64,000 nucleotides of DNA, from assembly GCA_951799405.1 (NCBI GenBank), contig OX637337.1, positions 3,162,001 to 3,226,000 on the forward strand. Reading direction: 5' to 3'. The DNA comes from Agapetus fuscipes (Eukaryota > Arthropoda > Insecta > Trichoptera > Glossosomatidae). A program made the translations under genes and the position numbers. Shown piece by piece: positions 31,741 to 42,362 of the stretch; positions within the stretch are counted from its first letter, which is position 1, and each line of letters starts with the position of its first letter. Below the pieces are notes generated by a model, which saw nothing but the letters and a program-made list of their open reading frames with translations, did not search any database and was not told the origin of the DNA.

Positions 31741-32157
31741 AACTGAACCATTATGTACCTACGCTATTCAAGTATTCTAGATATAAAATTATGAATTTAG
31801 GTGAAATTCCTATAGTTTTACGTTTATTATAGATCGCGTAACCTTGGCTCTCCTAATAACCCGCGCATCCTACGTGATTGCCAGTTGTGAAAATCAAAAT
31901 ATCCCTCGTGTTTATTTTGGCACGACGCATTTATACATTTTATTCGCAAGCTTGGTCACAGATGTCTCATAGGATGGCGGGAGAAGCACTCGCACAACTT
32001 CGCTGACCAAATTTCCTTCCAGACAACTTTTTGTCCATTTTATTTGTGTTTAGTTACATTATCCTTTACAGCTCGTTTCTACTTAAGATTCAGTACATTG
32101 AATGCTGAAATCTAGTAGCATTTTTTCTGCAAAATCTGATTTATACAAACTACGTTC
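31741..32157. other. No recognised feature
   Basis: Unique sequence between a LINE end and the module pair. Confidence 0.45.
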
Positions 32158-32270
32158 CTTGGCTTATAGGTTGGTATGAGGCTGACCACCGGTAGTGTGA
32201 AGAATGGTTCACTCTGCCAATGTGCCTTCTCTGTTTCAGGCAAGGTTCGCAAAAGTTGCAGGGTGTATTA
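32158..32270 (+). repeat. LINE-1w module, first 110 bp only
   Basis: TTCCTTGGCTTATAGGTTGG to AAAAGTTGCAGGGTGTA, then directly the start of a second module. 3-prime truncation is not expected from LINE insertion, so the second copy probably inserted into or recombined with the first. Confidence 0.75.
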
Positions 32271-32520
32271 CTTGACTTATAGGTTGATATGAGGCTGACC
32301 ACCCATACTGTAAAAAATGGTTCACTCTGCCAATGTCACCCCTGTTTCAGGGAAGGTCGGCAGAGTTGCAGGGCTTATGTTCATTTGAGATTGGATTTTT
32401 ATATTGTAGGTCCACATGCGGCATGTGTTATCGCGAACTTATACATGTCTGTTTGTGGGAATGCGTTTAATATGAATCTTAAATGATGTATATCTTTGCA
32501 GCTTAGATTTAGATTATATT
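32271..32520 (+). repeat. LINE-1w 3-prime module, complete
   Basis: TTACTTGACTTATAGGTTGA to CTTTGCAGCTTAGATTTAGA; both hairpins intact. Confidence 0.88.
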
Positions 32521-32534
32521 TAGATTTAGATCTC

Positions 32535-33325
32535 TAAGTGCGATTTTACACATATCTACTTGTGGGCATGCACTTAAGGCGTGTTATAAAGCTAAATCTG
32601 CCGTTTTTGTTTCTTACACTTTATGGTCTTAGCAAAATAGTTACAGTAATGAAAAAAATCAAACATGTTTATTAATTTTTTATCCTAATTATAAAGCTTA
32701 AACAAAATATATAACTTAAGAATTGCCAACGCAAAAAATATTTAAAAAAACGCGTTTTTTTTTACATTTTTAGCTTTTTTTTCGTGTGTGCTGTATTTTG
32801 GAAATTTTTTTTTGCTTTTTAATTACAGAACTATACATTGTTTAGGTTTGGTACTCAACATTTTTTTTAAAATGTCAATAGTTTTTGAGTAAATATGGAA
32901 AAACTGAAACTACTTAATGAATTAAATTTTAATTAAATCAAAGAACAAAGTTTTTCCATATTTACTCAAAAACTATTGACATTATAAAAAAAATGTTGAG
33001 TACCAAACCTAAATAATGTATAGTTCTGTAATTAAAAAGCAAAAAAAAAAATCCAAAATACAGCACACACGAAAAAAAAGCTAAAAATGTAAAAAAAACG
33101 CGTTTTTTTAAATATTTTTTTTTGGTGGCAATTCTTAAGTTATATATTTTGTTCAAGCTTTATAATTAAGATAAAAAATTAATAAACATGCTTGATTTTT
33201 TTCATTACTGTTACTATTTTACTAAGATCATAAAGTGTAAGAAACAAAAATGGCATATTTGGCTTTATAACACGCCTTAATATGAATCTTACCAAAATTT
33301 TATCTTTGCAATTTAGATAAAAGAT
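32535..33325 (+). repeat. LINE-1w module fragment split by the TTAA palindrome
   Basis: CTACTTGTGGGCATGCACTTAA at left and TTAATATGAATCTTACC..TTTGCAATTTAGAT at right are consecutive parts of the module. Removing 32578-33276 and one TTAA restores the normal order. Confidence 0.75.
32578..33276. mobile_element. 699-bp near-perfect palindrome at a TTAA site
   Basis: Both ends read GGCGTGTTATAAAGC, and arms of ~340 bp pair almost throughout, with a spacer of a few tens of bases near 32900-32945. TTAA flanks both sides (32574-32577, 33277-33280). The interrupted module proves that TTAA was duplicated. TTAA targeting is typical of piggyBac, though the terminal bases do not look like classical piggyBac ends. 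No ORF of substance. Confidence 0.88.
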
Positions 33326-33416
33326 TATAGACATAGTTATAATGGACTCGGTTCAGATTTAAAAAAAAAAGTGATATTACACGGCTAGATTTTCTGGGAA
33401 AAGGCAAACTAAAATT

Positions 33417-33520
33417 TCGATATTGTCTGCTATGAACTCTAGCCACATAGATCTGTGACGTTTGTCCGCCAAAAAATACTTATTTCGAATTTTGTGCCGA
33501 GTACCCAAACACCTACATCT
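33417..33520 (+). mobile_element. LINE 3-prime end fragment (31420 family)
   Basis: CTCTAGCCACATAGATCTGTGACG and CGAATTTTGTGCCGAGT match 23905-23985. It codes for SSHIDL-stop. Confidence 0.5.
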
Positions 33521-33820
33521 AGAAACACACATAGGTACACACAATCACACATTCGTAACAATATTTCCGAATCCTTTTCTTGTAATGCAAGTTATATTCT
33601 AAACTCTAATAATTAATTAATATAAAAGCGAACGTGATGTGGTAGCGTTAATTTGCCGTATTTCGTCGCAACACACGCCTCTTGCAATACACTTCAGTAC
33701 GGAACCGATGCTCGCACGGATAGCACGTGTGTTGGTTAGCGCTTCTGCGTGATAAACAAAAGGTACCGGGTGCGACCGCATCGGGCACGTGCCTTTGTGC
33801 AATAAGTAATAACGCTGCGT
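33521..33820. other. No recognised feature
   Basis: ACACCTACATCTAGAAAC and ACACATTCGTAACA (33509-33562) recur at 40482-40549, so a further low-copy repeat is present. Overlapping minus frames at 33617-33830 lack motifs. Confidence 0.4.
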
Positions 33821-33975
33821 GACCGGTCACTAGTGTAGTGGTTAACGCTTCGCACTCGTAAAATTAATGTGAATTTATATAAGACGGTCATATAAGAGAA
33901 ACGAACGGTCCGTAAACAAATGTTTATACGCGTCGAAAGGTGGTGGGTTCAATTTCTGGCAGTGCACAAAAAAAC
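33821..33975 (+). repeat. Disrupted SINE-B-like tRNA head
   Basis: GACCGGTCACTAGTGTAGTGGTTAACGC and CTTCGCACTCGTAAA, a ~60-bp interruption, then GAAAGGTGGTGGGTTCAATTTC and GGCAGTGCACAAAAAA. The second half of the SINE is not clear. Confidence 0.6.
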
Positions 33976-34136
33976 AATAATTCTTCAAAATATGCTTTCA
34001 ATGTTGAAATCAAATTAAACATCCTCAGATGTCTATTTATGCCTCTGTGTAATACTCGCCCCTGATATCAAATGTTGTATTCAGTAAAAAGTGCAAGTAA
34101 ATTTGAACGTCATTTATTTTCGATTGTTTCTAATTT

Positions 34137-34410
34137 AGATGTCGGTGTTATGGCCGAGGGGGCCAAGTGGGCCGATCGTTCTAGCGTGTTTGTAATGGAA
34201 TAACGTTGGTTCGATCCCCGCTTGGGTCATTTGACCATAACTTTGACCCTGGTTCAACAGATGTGACTGAGTAATTATCAATTAATAATTCATTAAAAAT
34301 AAACAATAACGAATTATTAATTGATGATATTAATACCTGTTTCTGGCCAGGCAGAATAGGTTTATTAATTGCATTTCTCTTCACATTTTTTTTTTAATAA
34401 AAAAAAAAAA
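34137..34410 (+). repeat. SINE-C (Leu/Ser-tRNA-like head)
   Basis: GGTGTTATGGCCGAGGGGGC with an A box, and GTTGGTTCGATCCCCGC as B box, with extra bases between as in type II tRNAs. The body GACCCTGGTTCAACAG..GGCCAGGCAGAATAGG is shared with 61985-62255 (-) and 3395 (-). T/A-rich end. Confidence 0.8.
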
Positions 34411-35066
34411 AAAGGTATTTTATTTGTTGATCAAAATAATTTAAATGTTTCTTGGTTTGTTTATTGACATGTGAAGATTTTTTGAGCAAAAATGTTCACG
34501 AATCGACTTTCGTAGTGTTACACACCATTTTAAGGTAATTCTCTTGAAAATGGATGTGTTAACACTCCGAAAGCGCTCGAGATATTAAAGTCAACTCTTG
34601 TTTATTTTTAATTTTTTTAATAAATTATAATAATTTGACAGAATCACTACCTATTCAACTAAGAGAATCAAAATCTTTTGTGTTGTGACAGAGTGCTTGT
34701 ATTTCTGTTGACAGTGTTGAAGTTGTGGTTGTGTGTGTGTGTGTTGAGCTGTGAAGGATTCGACCTTCCGCCAAGGATTTGTGACTCAGGCGCCATCTAG
34801 GGTAAGGATGAAGCTTTTTGTTTTGTTTTTATTTCTTGTTTACGATCCGACCCAGCTGTTCCACTCATCCCAATATCAGCTACTGGTGTTGAGGAATACT
34901 AAAAAATAAATAAATAAAAAATATCTTCTTATTGGGAATTAATGCCCATTGTGGTATTTAAATCGTTGTATTTTTTCTATACACTTTTTTTTAATGGTTC
35001 AAATATTTAAGTCTATAATGATATTAATATTTTATACCGATAAATAAATTACATTTCAATTAAATT
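34411..35066. other. No gene recognised
   Basis: A (GT)n tract lies at 34733-34745. AGGATTCGACCTTCCGCC and CGCCATCTAGGGTAAGGATG follow; the latter contains a fair splice-donor-like GGGTAAGG. No frame supports an exon. Confidence 0.35.
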
Positions 35067-35316
35067 AGGCTGGTTTTTTTGGTGAGCGCTGTTTTTGTGT
35101 TTATCACGCCTCAAGAGCCCTCTGCGAGCTTGGTCGTCGCTGTAGAAAGCGCCAATTCTCAGGCAAGACCCAGTTGCTGTAAGGCTGGATGGACCTTTGA
35201 TGACCGGTCTTTGGTAAAGGTTTGGTAAATGGTATTTCTTTGTGCTCCGCCGGGATTTGAACTCACAACCTTCCATTTACGAGTCCGAAGTGCTACCACT
35301 GGACTACGGACCTGTT
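35067..35316 (-). repeat. SINE-B copy
   Basis: GGTGAGCGCTGTTTTTGTG to GTAGCACTTCGGACTCG in reverse. A short deletion joins GGTTTGGTAAATGG. The tRNA head is complete to CAGGTCCGTAG. Confidence 0.85.
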
Positions 35317-35479
35317 ATTGTATAAAAAAAAAATTGAGACGTTATACAGCTGGGTCGCTATGGAAAAGCTGAACTTATTTGTTATAGTTTGCTAAGGCCC
35401 TTTTACAGATAATCCATGGTTGATCCACCGCCTAAAGTGAATTTTTGATACAAATAAAACGATGTTCCGTAGATCATCT

Positions 35480-35716
35480 ATGAACTAATCTAAATTGCAA
35501 ATATATGTTACATTGGAGATTCACATTACATGCATTTTCACAAGCAGACACGTACAAGTTCGCGCTTGCACATGCCGCATGTGAACCTACAACATAAAAA
35601 CCAAATCTCAAATGGACATACACCTTTTAACTCTTGCCGTCCTTCCCTGAACAGGGGTGACATTGGCAAAGTGAACCATTTTTACAGCATGGGTGGTCAG
35701 CCGCATACCAACCTGT
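35480..35716 (-). repeat. LINE-1w 3-prime module
   Basis: GAACTAATCTAAATTGC to GCCGCATACCAACCTG; same subfamily as 13337. Confidence 0.85.
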
Positions 35717-35754
35717 TTTTAAATAGCACTGATAGATTTTTGACGTTATCCCGC

Positions 35755-35875
35755 CGAGAAGAAAAATATATTTTTTTTCTTCGCCCAGTAAATTACTAAG
35801 CGCCCTAGGAGTGACATTGAGTTACGAAACGGCGCTGATAAGGAAATCATCATAATCATCATCATCAATATTTCA
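35755..35875 (+). mobile_element. CR1-like LINE 3-prime end
   Basis: TTCTTCGCCCAGTAAATTAC then GAGTGACATTGAGTTACG, ACGGCGCTGATAAGGAAATC and an ATCATC tail. Reverse-complementary to 18449-18540. Confidence 0.8.
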
Positions 35876-36639
35876 AAGTTTCATTTTTTAATGTGTTCTG
35901 ACAACTTTAAAATCTTTATTTACATGTTTGAAGAAAAAAATACGGATTAAAAATTGAAGTATTTATTAGTGTAAATTTCTCCGTTTTTTATTTTCATATT
36001 TTGACCGGTTAAATTTTGTGCATCTGTATTACATTTTATTTTTTACCTTGACTCTCATACACATTAATTTATTCATTTTTTTACTCTGTATATATAAAAA
36101 AAATACCTGTTTCTCTTCTTCTTACTTTCTATCGACTGCGTTTTCTGTTTTTCTTTTTATTTTTTTTATTTGTTGATGTTGTACTGGTTAAAATTCTAAT
36201 TAATTTCTATAATGTAATATTTTCAAATGACAATATTCTTACTCATAAAAACTTGTCAAATTTCTCCCGGCACCCGTTCAAATAATAATTAATCTTTTAG
36301 TTGCACAGATTTCTTGCAATCTTTTTTCGTTAACGAAAATCAATATCAAAAATAAAAAAAGTCTTCATCGTCTTGTAAAGGCAGTTTCTTACTGTGCTAT
36401 TCATCTGTTTCTACTGGTCGCCATTATCTTGTAAAGGCAGTGCCTTGTTGTGCCAGCCATTTGTATATTTTCTGATCGCTATCTTATTGTAAAGGCATTG
36501 CCTTGTTGTTCCGGTCATTTGTCTCTGCTAGTCGTCATCTTCTTGAGCTGTGGATAGGAGGAGACATCCTTGAGCCTCCTTAGATCGTGGAAGTATGAAG
36601 TTCTTGGTCCTTCTCTAGTTTTTCTTTCCAAAGCTTTTC
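35876..36639. other. No gene recognised
   Basis: Contains three imperfect ~60-bp direct repeats of TCTTGTAAAGGCAGT..CTTGTTGTGCC..CATTTGT (36370-36525), a local tandem array of unknown role. Confidence 0.5.
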
Positions 36640-36860
36640 CGCCAATGATGGGGTATTCAGATAAATGCACTATTTACCTATTTACGAGAGAAAACACTAA
36701 ACATGTGTGAAAATCCTGTAGTTTAGGATTTTTTCATGAGCACTTCCATATAATTAGTTTACTTTCTATGAGAAGTTTCACCCAATAGGATGATTTATCT
36801 ACGATTTCTCAAATCAAGGAATCAGCACTTATTCAGTTTTATCTTCAAAGTGACGATATC
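36640..36860. repeat. M3 MITE
   Basis: GGGGTATTCAGATAAATGCAC, TTACGAGAGAAAACACTAAAC, GAGCACTTCCATATAATTAG and CTTATTCAGTTTTATCTTC. Confidence 0.7.
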
Positions 36861-36861
36861 A

Positions 36862-36951
36862 TCGTTGTATCCTGTAAAAAACATATCCCATAATTAATAA
36901 TAGATTATTAGGATATGTGTGGTTTACAGGATACAACGACGTCACATAAAA
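36862..36951. repeat. Short inverted repeat (90 bp)
   Basis: GTTGTATCCTGTAAAAAACA and GTGGTTTACAGGATACAAC pair, with ATATCC / GGATAT continuing inward. Confidence 0.75.
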
Positions 36952-37003
36952 TAATTCAATTCAGTAGTTAAATTTCTCCATTTTTATGCAATAATCATGA
37001 AAT

Positions 37004-37536
37004 ATATCGAGGGTTATCTGGCAATAAGTCCTATCTCGAAAATGCCAACTTTACAGGAACAGGAGAGACTGAAATGTGTTTAATAAAAAATGTCTCAGTC
37101 ACATGATTATTAAAAAAAAACGTAAATGTTTATTTTCACAATGTTTATTAAAAAAAAAAAATAGGGCTGATTTATTTGGTGAGCGCTGTTTTTGTGTGTA
37201 TCACACCTCAAGAGCCCTCTGCGAGCTTGGTCGTCGCTGTAGAAAGCGCCAATTCTCAAGCAAGACCCAATTGTTGTAAGGCTGGATGGACCTTTTGATG
37301 ACCGGTCTTTGGTAAAGGTTTATGAATTTTTCAACCCAGCGAAGAGCAAATTTGAAAATATAAATGGTATATTTTTTGTGCTCCGCCGGGATTCGAACCT
37401 ACAACCTTCCTGTTTATTTTGACAAACTATGAAAATTGCTACTAGTTTTGTTGTAATAAAACATAGGACAAAATCACACTTAAAAAACACCAAAAAATCA
37501 GATGTGGACTTATTGCCAGATGACCCTCGATATACC
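37004..37536. mobile_element. TIR element split by a SINE-B
   Basis: TATCGAGGGTTATCTGGCAA and TTGCCAGATGACCCTCGATA are inverted ends flanked by TA. Between them a SINE-B (37161-37410) is nested. TA flanks suggest a mariner-type MITE. Confidence 0.65.
37161..37410 (-). repeat. SINE-B copy, head truncated
   Basis: GATTTATTTGGTGAGCGCTG to TTCGAACCTACAACCTTCC; the first half of the tRNA head is missing. Confidence 0.85.
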
Positions 37537-37580
37537 GTTTGTATGTGAAACAATCTCATCTAAATCGATTATTGATTAAA

Positions 37581-38023
37581 ATTCTAACGTATACTGACGG
37601 GATGTTTAAAATTAAACATGTTAATTATTATCCTTCCTTTCTCGGTAAACCAAGTATACCACTTTTCTTTTAAACTCAATCATGACCACCCATACTGTAA
37701 AAAATTGGTTCACTTTGCCAATGTCACCCCTGTTTCAGGGAAGGACGGCAAGAGTTGCAAGGCTTATGTTCATTTGAGATTGGGTTTTTATATTGTAGGT
37801 CCACATGCGGCATGTGTTAGCGCGAAATTATACATGTCTGCTTGTGGGAATGCATTTAATATAGATCTTAAATGATATATATGTTTGCAGCTTAGATAAG
37901 ATTAGATTAGATTGGTTAATATTCTAACGTATACTGACGGGATGTTTAAAATTAAACGTGTTAATTATTTTCCTTCCTTTCTCGGTAAACCAAGTATACC
38001 ACTTTTCGTTTAAACTCAATCAT
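37581..38023 (+). repeat. LINE-1w module flanked by a ~103-bp direct repeat
   Basis: ATTCTAACGTATACTGACGG to TTTAAACTCAATCAT occurs at 37581-37683 and again at 37921-38023 with only a few differences. A truncated module (GACCACCCATACTG.. to TTAGATTAGATTGG, 37684-37920) lies between. An unusually long target duplication or a local duplication followed by insertion would explain it. Confidence 0.85.
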
Positions 38024-38496
38024 AGCGTTCACCCAAAATTGTATTAAAATTAAAACGCTCACTGGCAGCGCTGTTTTGTTTCCATACATTATTTGTTTAA
38101 ACGTGAAGTTTTATACTTGGTTTAGACATGAAGTTTTCTTCCGATCATTGAATAGCCCATTGATCGTTTCTACTTTCAACGGAAACGTAGATAATGATTT
38201 TATTGTGGTCGCCCAACAAGTTTCTTGTTTAAATAATTTTCATCATTAAAAAGGAAATTATCCCGCCGGCTTCCTATCATCAAGATGATTGATGCCATTT
38301 GATGCTAACCTCAAGTTGTGTATAATATTTGCCATACCGTCAACTCAATGCTTGTTTGGCTTATCTGCCATTCGATTCAAACATGACCTTTCATGAAATT
38401 GTCTTAATATCTTTTATTTCCGCGATAGAGGAAAAACTACGCGAAAGTCTTATAGTAGGAATTTATGAGTGAATGTTTCTCGTCTATAATATATCT
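38024..38496. other. P2-like palindrome remnant then unique sequence
   Basis: CATAGCGTTCACCC and AAACGCTCACTGGCAGCGC, GTTTCCATACATTATTTG (38020-38100) belong to P2. Nothing is recognised further on. Confidence 0.45.
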
Positions 38497-38746
38497 GTAA
38501 TCTAAGCTGCAAAGATATGTTAACATTTAAGGCTCATATTAAATGCATGCCCACAGACAGGCACATGTAGGTTCGCGCCTACACATTCTGCATGCGTGCA
38601 TACAAATAAACAAAACCTTACATTAACTTAAACCTTGCAACTCCTGCCGCCTTTCCCTGAAACCGGGGTGGCATTGGAAAAAGTGAACCGATTTTTATGG
38701 TACGGGGGGTCAGCCTCATACCAACCTATCCAGTCAAGGAGCTCGT
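38497..38746 (-). repeat. LINE-1w 3-prime module, diverged
   Basis: AATCTAAGCTGCAAAGATATG to CCAACCTATCCAGTCAAGG. The central palindrome has decayed (CATTCTGCATGCGTG). Confidence 0.8.
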
Positions 38747-39204
38747 TTTTTAAATTTAGCTTATAAACTTCACATAAATAAATTATTATGTATTGTTTTC
38801 CACAATGTGGCGAACGTCGTCATCTAGGTGTGACAATTTGATTGATGTATACCTACCTACATCAATAAAAATAATGTATGCTTTATTATTTAAAATATTC
38901 AAATGCCATATTTGTCGTGATGTCATTCAACCAAGACCTTAAATTTTATTGTTTAATTGTTTGTTCTCAAACCCCTTGTTATTTATCCACAAATCATTCA
39001 AGTTGACTTTTAAAGTGACATGGTTTTTTGTTTAATAAAGCACTGCATTATCATTTACCGTGCGTTCAATGAAAGAACCTTCTGCGAGCATTTTATATGT
39101 GCTGGTCACATTGTTTCCATGCAAATTACAGCTGTTTACTTTGCTGCATAAATATTGTTCATTGGTCGTTTATTCAGCACGCGACTTCGTGTTTCTGCAC
39201 GCCT
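38747..39204. other. No recognised feature
   Basis: AT-rich unique sequence. Confidence 0.45.
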
Positions 39205-39870
39205 AGTATAAAACATCTCGTAAAACTCTCCTCGCAACGCAACTAAGCTACACATTTAGTGTAAATTCTTGCCTGCGTTATCCCCGAAGGGGTCGCATGT
39301 GTCGCTTTGGGACCTATTTATTTTTACAGGTAAGGGGGCCGGCCTCACACCAACCACTTTCAGTTGAAGTGGGGGTTTCCCAGCACCCGGGGGGGCTGGT
39401 TCTCATTTCTTATGAAGGCTGAGTAAACCTTTGAGATCGAACCCTAGCTCTCGGCATGGAATGCAAGCATTCTACCAATTTAGCTATCGACCTTTTTACG
39501 AGCTTGATCGTCGTCGCTACAAAGCGCCAATTCTCAAGCAAGACCCAGTTGCTGTAAGGCTGGATGGACCTTTGGTGACCGGTCATTGGTAAAGGTTTTA
39601 TGAATTTTTCAACCCAGCGAAGAGAAAATTTGAAAATATAAATGGTATATTTTTTTTGCTCCGTCGGGAATCGAACCCACAACCTTCCTATTCATAGTTC
39701 GAAGTGTTACCACTTAACTACGGACCGGTCACTCGATCGCGTAAATAGAAAAATGTATGAAGGATACGACAGCATCCCTAGTGAAGGGGTTAGTTTTAAT
39801 GTAGTTTTTCTATTTGCACAATCAAAGGGAATTTATGTGATTTTTTTATACTACTGTTTTACGGATGATT
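39205..39870. repeat. P1 palindromic MITE split by the dimeric SINE
   Basis: CTAGTATAAAACATCTCGTA ends at CTCCTCG (39234). It resumes with CACTCGATCGCGTAAATAG (39730) and the CCTAGTGAAGGGGTTAG centre. CTCG at both junctions is the likely target duplication. Confidence 0.7.
39235..39729 (-). repeat. Dimeric SINE (B-A), second copy
   Basis: Same junction (GACGATCAAGCTCGTAAAAAGG then TCGATAGC) and same internal SINE-A deletion (TTCGATCTCAAAGGTTTACTC) as 12077-12547. It shares diagnostic changes such as CCTCACACCAACCACTTTC. It keeps the longer CAGCACCCGGGGGGGCTGG block lost from the first copy. Confidence 0.88.
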
Positions 39871-40210
39871 TTCATCTTGTTCGGCCTTGCGATCATTAAC
39901 TGCTTGTTCCGACGAAGATAGTGCAAGCTCTTCAAGATGCCAATCAAGGTAACTTGCAAGTCAAGTTATGTACTTGATGCAGTTATTATGATATGTTCAG
40001 TTGACAATTATTTATGTACAATTTATTTCAGAGACGGGTCACATTCGATTCGTCTGCAGAGTTGTTTTTGAACTGTATAGCTCGACGGCTTTGATACTAG
40101 TCTGGCGGCAACAGCGCATCTCGGTCTCTATTTATAGGTGAGAGTAGGGTTATTCTCATTGATACATTGAGAACTGGCACATGCGAGATTTCGCCAGAAC
40201 ATTCTACTTG
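39871..40210. other. No recognised feature
   Basis: Unique sequence. No motif identified. Confidence 0.45.
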
Positions 40211-40432
40211 GGGCCCGTTGCACCAAACTCGTCAATCAGACAAAAATCAAAATTATGTTTGATTTCTCCCATAAAAGTAAAATTTTGGTGGCATATACGT
40301 AAATCAGCTGATGCACATCATCTTTCCTGTTCAAATTCCATCGTATTATTACCCTCTTCCGAGAAATATTTAACCGAGGTCCAAATTTGATGTGTCAATC
40401 AAATGTTGATTGGAGTTTGGTGTAACAGGCCC
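40211..40432. mobile_element. MITE with GGGCCCGTTGCACCAAACTC ends
   Basis: The right end GAGTTTGGTGTAACAGGCCC is the inverse. 222 bp, non-coding. End type resembles Harbinger-like MITEs of insects, but a clean TTA duplication is not visible. Confidence 0.75.
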
Positions 40433-40772
40433 TTAGAATATTAGAGTAAACACTCACAAAATCTCGAACAAATTATAAAAGTACCTACATCTAGAGACTT
40501 CACAGACTCACACGGACAAACAAAACACACAAGCACACATTCGTAACAGTGCTGTGCTCTTTTGATCGTCTGGTGATGAGGATGATGGTTAGCGATGACA
40601 TAATGCCATAGATTAGCGACACGTCATCGTCTCGGCCACATCTGCGGAGCAAATCAAGAAATTTGTCGGATCATCGTGATGGGTGAGGTTTTTTCTAGGC
40701 AATTAATAGTGCTGCTTGATGGTTAACGCATGCGCTCAACGGTTTTTCTCAGTACCAAGTTTTACTTGATAT
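40433..40772. other. No recognised feature
   Basis: Carries the ACCTACATCTAGAGAC / CACACATTCGTAACAG words shared with 33509-33562. Confidence 0.4.
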
Positions 40773-41185
40773 TGTTATGTAAATAGTACTTAGGTACAAA
40801 CAAAATAAATAAGGTAGGTGTATAATTATAGACTCTAGCTGTAGGATGAATTATTATTTAGTACCTAGAGTAAGGAAATATTATAAAAGTAGTATAAGTA
40901 TTGGAAGCTTGTGGAATATGATAGACGGTTCCAGACGAATCTAAGCCTAGAATGTTTTGATTGTGATAGCTAGAAAACGCGAGAATCGTCTGCAAGGAGA
41001 CAGTCTCAGAAATACTTCATTTTAGCCATTACAGGCCAAGTCAGCGAAAGTCAACCATACAAGTGAACCAGTGTAAAATAAATTGTCAACTTAAATAAAT
41101 TAATTTAAAATAAATCTCCGACCGTTTTAATTAAGAACACCATAATTTAAATTTTTCAAAACATTAGAACCCTAAAAACACTACA
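40773..41185 (+). repeat. Solo LTR, ATAT target duplication
   Basis: TGTTATGTAAATAG to CACTACA, 413 bp, flanked by ATAT (40769-40772, 41186-41189). It shares its start with the LTR at 6273 and the ..CCTAAAAACA end with 60712. No internal coding region. Confidence 0.75.
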
Positions 41186-41321
41186 ATATGCTCTCAAAAG
41201 TACAAGTAAAAAACAGATAATTTCGATACAAAAGGAAATTTCATAATAGTAATGCCTTGACTATAAGACATCCTGACAGCTGAGGGTGTTGTCTCACAAA
41301 CCGCGTTTCCCAAGATGTATT

Positions 41322-41545
41322 ATTCCTTGACTTATAGGTTGGTATGAGGCTGACCCTCCATGTTGTACAAACTTGGTTCACTTTTGCCAATGCTACCCCG
41401 GTTTCAGGAATGCGCAGGAGTTGCAAAATGTGTGTTCATGTGAGGTTTGGTTTATTTTGTAAGTACACATGCGGCATTTGTTAGCGCAAACTAACTTGTG
41501 CTTGCTTGTGGGCATGCTTAAAATATCAGCCTTAAATGTCTCAGT
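41322..41545 (+). repeat. LINE-1w 3-prime module
   Basis: TATTCCTTGACTTATAGGTTGG to CAGCCTTAAATGTCTC; fixed boundary, diverged, tail lost. Confidence 0.75.
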
Positions 41546-41559
41546 TCGGGCTTACTCAT

Positions 41560-41860
41560 TTGCTGCACCTTCTTGCACAATGAAAATCCAAATTTCAAAT
41601 GAACATAAATGCTGAAACTTCGCCGCCCTTCCCTTTAACAGGGGTGAAATTGTCTAAGTGAACCATTATCTAAAGTGAAATTGGTATACTTTTGCCAATG
41701 TTAACCCTATTTCAGGAAAAGCTGACGCTCGTCATGAGTTGCAGGGTTTATTGTGATTTGTGGTTTAGGGGTTTCTTTGTAAATACACACGCAGCATTTG
41801 TAAGCGCAAACTCACACGTGTTTGCTTCTAAGCATTTATAGAAATACAGATTATAGGTGT
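41560..41860. repeat. Two diverged, convergent LINE-1w module pieces
   Basis: 41560-41680 reads in reverse (CTTCCCTTTAACAGGGGTGA, AAGTGAACCATT). 41682-41860 reads forward (TTTTGCCAATGTTAACCC, CACACGCAGCATTTGTAAGCG). Confidence 0.6.
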
Positions 41861-41913
41861 ATCTAATCATTGTTTGAAAAGTTTTAGCGGAAACATTGTA
41901 GAACTCCATTTTA

Positions 41914-41989
41914 ATTATTAAAAAATGATAGCAAACTTTGTTTAGTTCTACTTTAACTAAACAAAGTTTGTTATCATTTTTTAATAACT
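41914..41989. repeat. Inverted repeat with ~35-bp arms
   Basis: ATTAAAAAATGATAGCAAAC / GTTTGTTATCATTTTTTAAT with one or two mismatches and a short loop. Confidence 0.8.
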
Positions 41990-42362
41990 AATCATTGTGT
42001 TTTTACTTTGTGAGCGATACTCTTAACCGTACCAAATTCTAATGACCGTGATGATCGCTTCATATTTTTTATTACACTTTTGTAGGTCAACTCAAAGATA
42101 TTAAATGCACGAAGATACTCAACACAAAAGGCGAATAACATTGATGATATCTTATATGGGGATTAACTCGTTAAATTCAAAGAAAAAAACTGTCAAAAGG
42201 TCTTGGATTACAATTCCAAATACTAAAGAAAACTACCAAGGGTCTGTGAGGTTGTTGACCAAGGCTAGGATCGTACGAGAGACCTCCAAAACAGCCTGTT
42301 AAGATCCGATGGCAAAATTAGCATTCCCGTTTCGTATTTTTGTGTCACTCAGTATTCTTTGA
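41990..42362. other. No recognised feature
   Basis: Unique sequence; the 65-codon frame at 42105 shows no motif. Confidence 0.4.

Noticed and set aside
33821..33975. New tRNA SINE family
   Set aside because: It matches the SINE-B head once the ~60-bp interruption is ignored.
34790..34810. Splice donor GGGTAAGG marking an exon
   Set aside because: No coding frame, no acceptor and no homology nearby.
36370..36525. CRISPR-like array
   Set aside because: Repeats are degenerate, the units adjoin without regular spacers, and the genome is eukaryotic.
37618..37875. Recurring 60-90-codon ORFs containing SCRAYVHLRLGFYIVGPHAACVS
   Set aside because: They are translations of the LINE-1w 3-prime UTR module, which lies outside the LINE ORF; copies on either strand carry frameshifts and stops.
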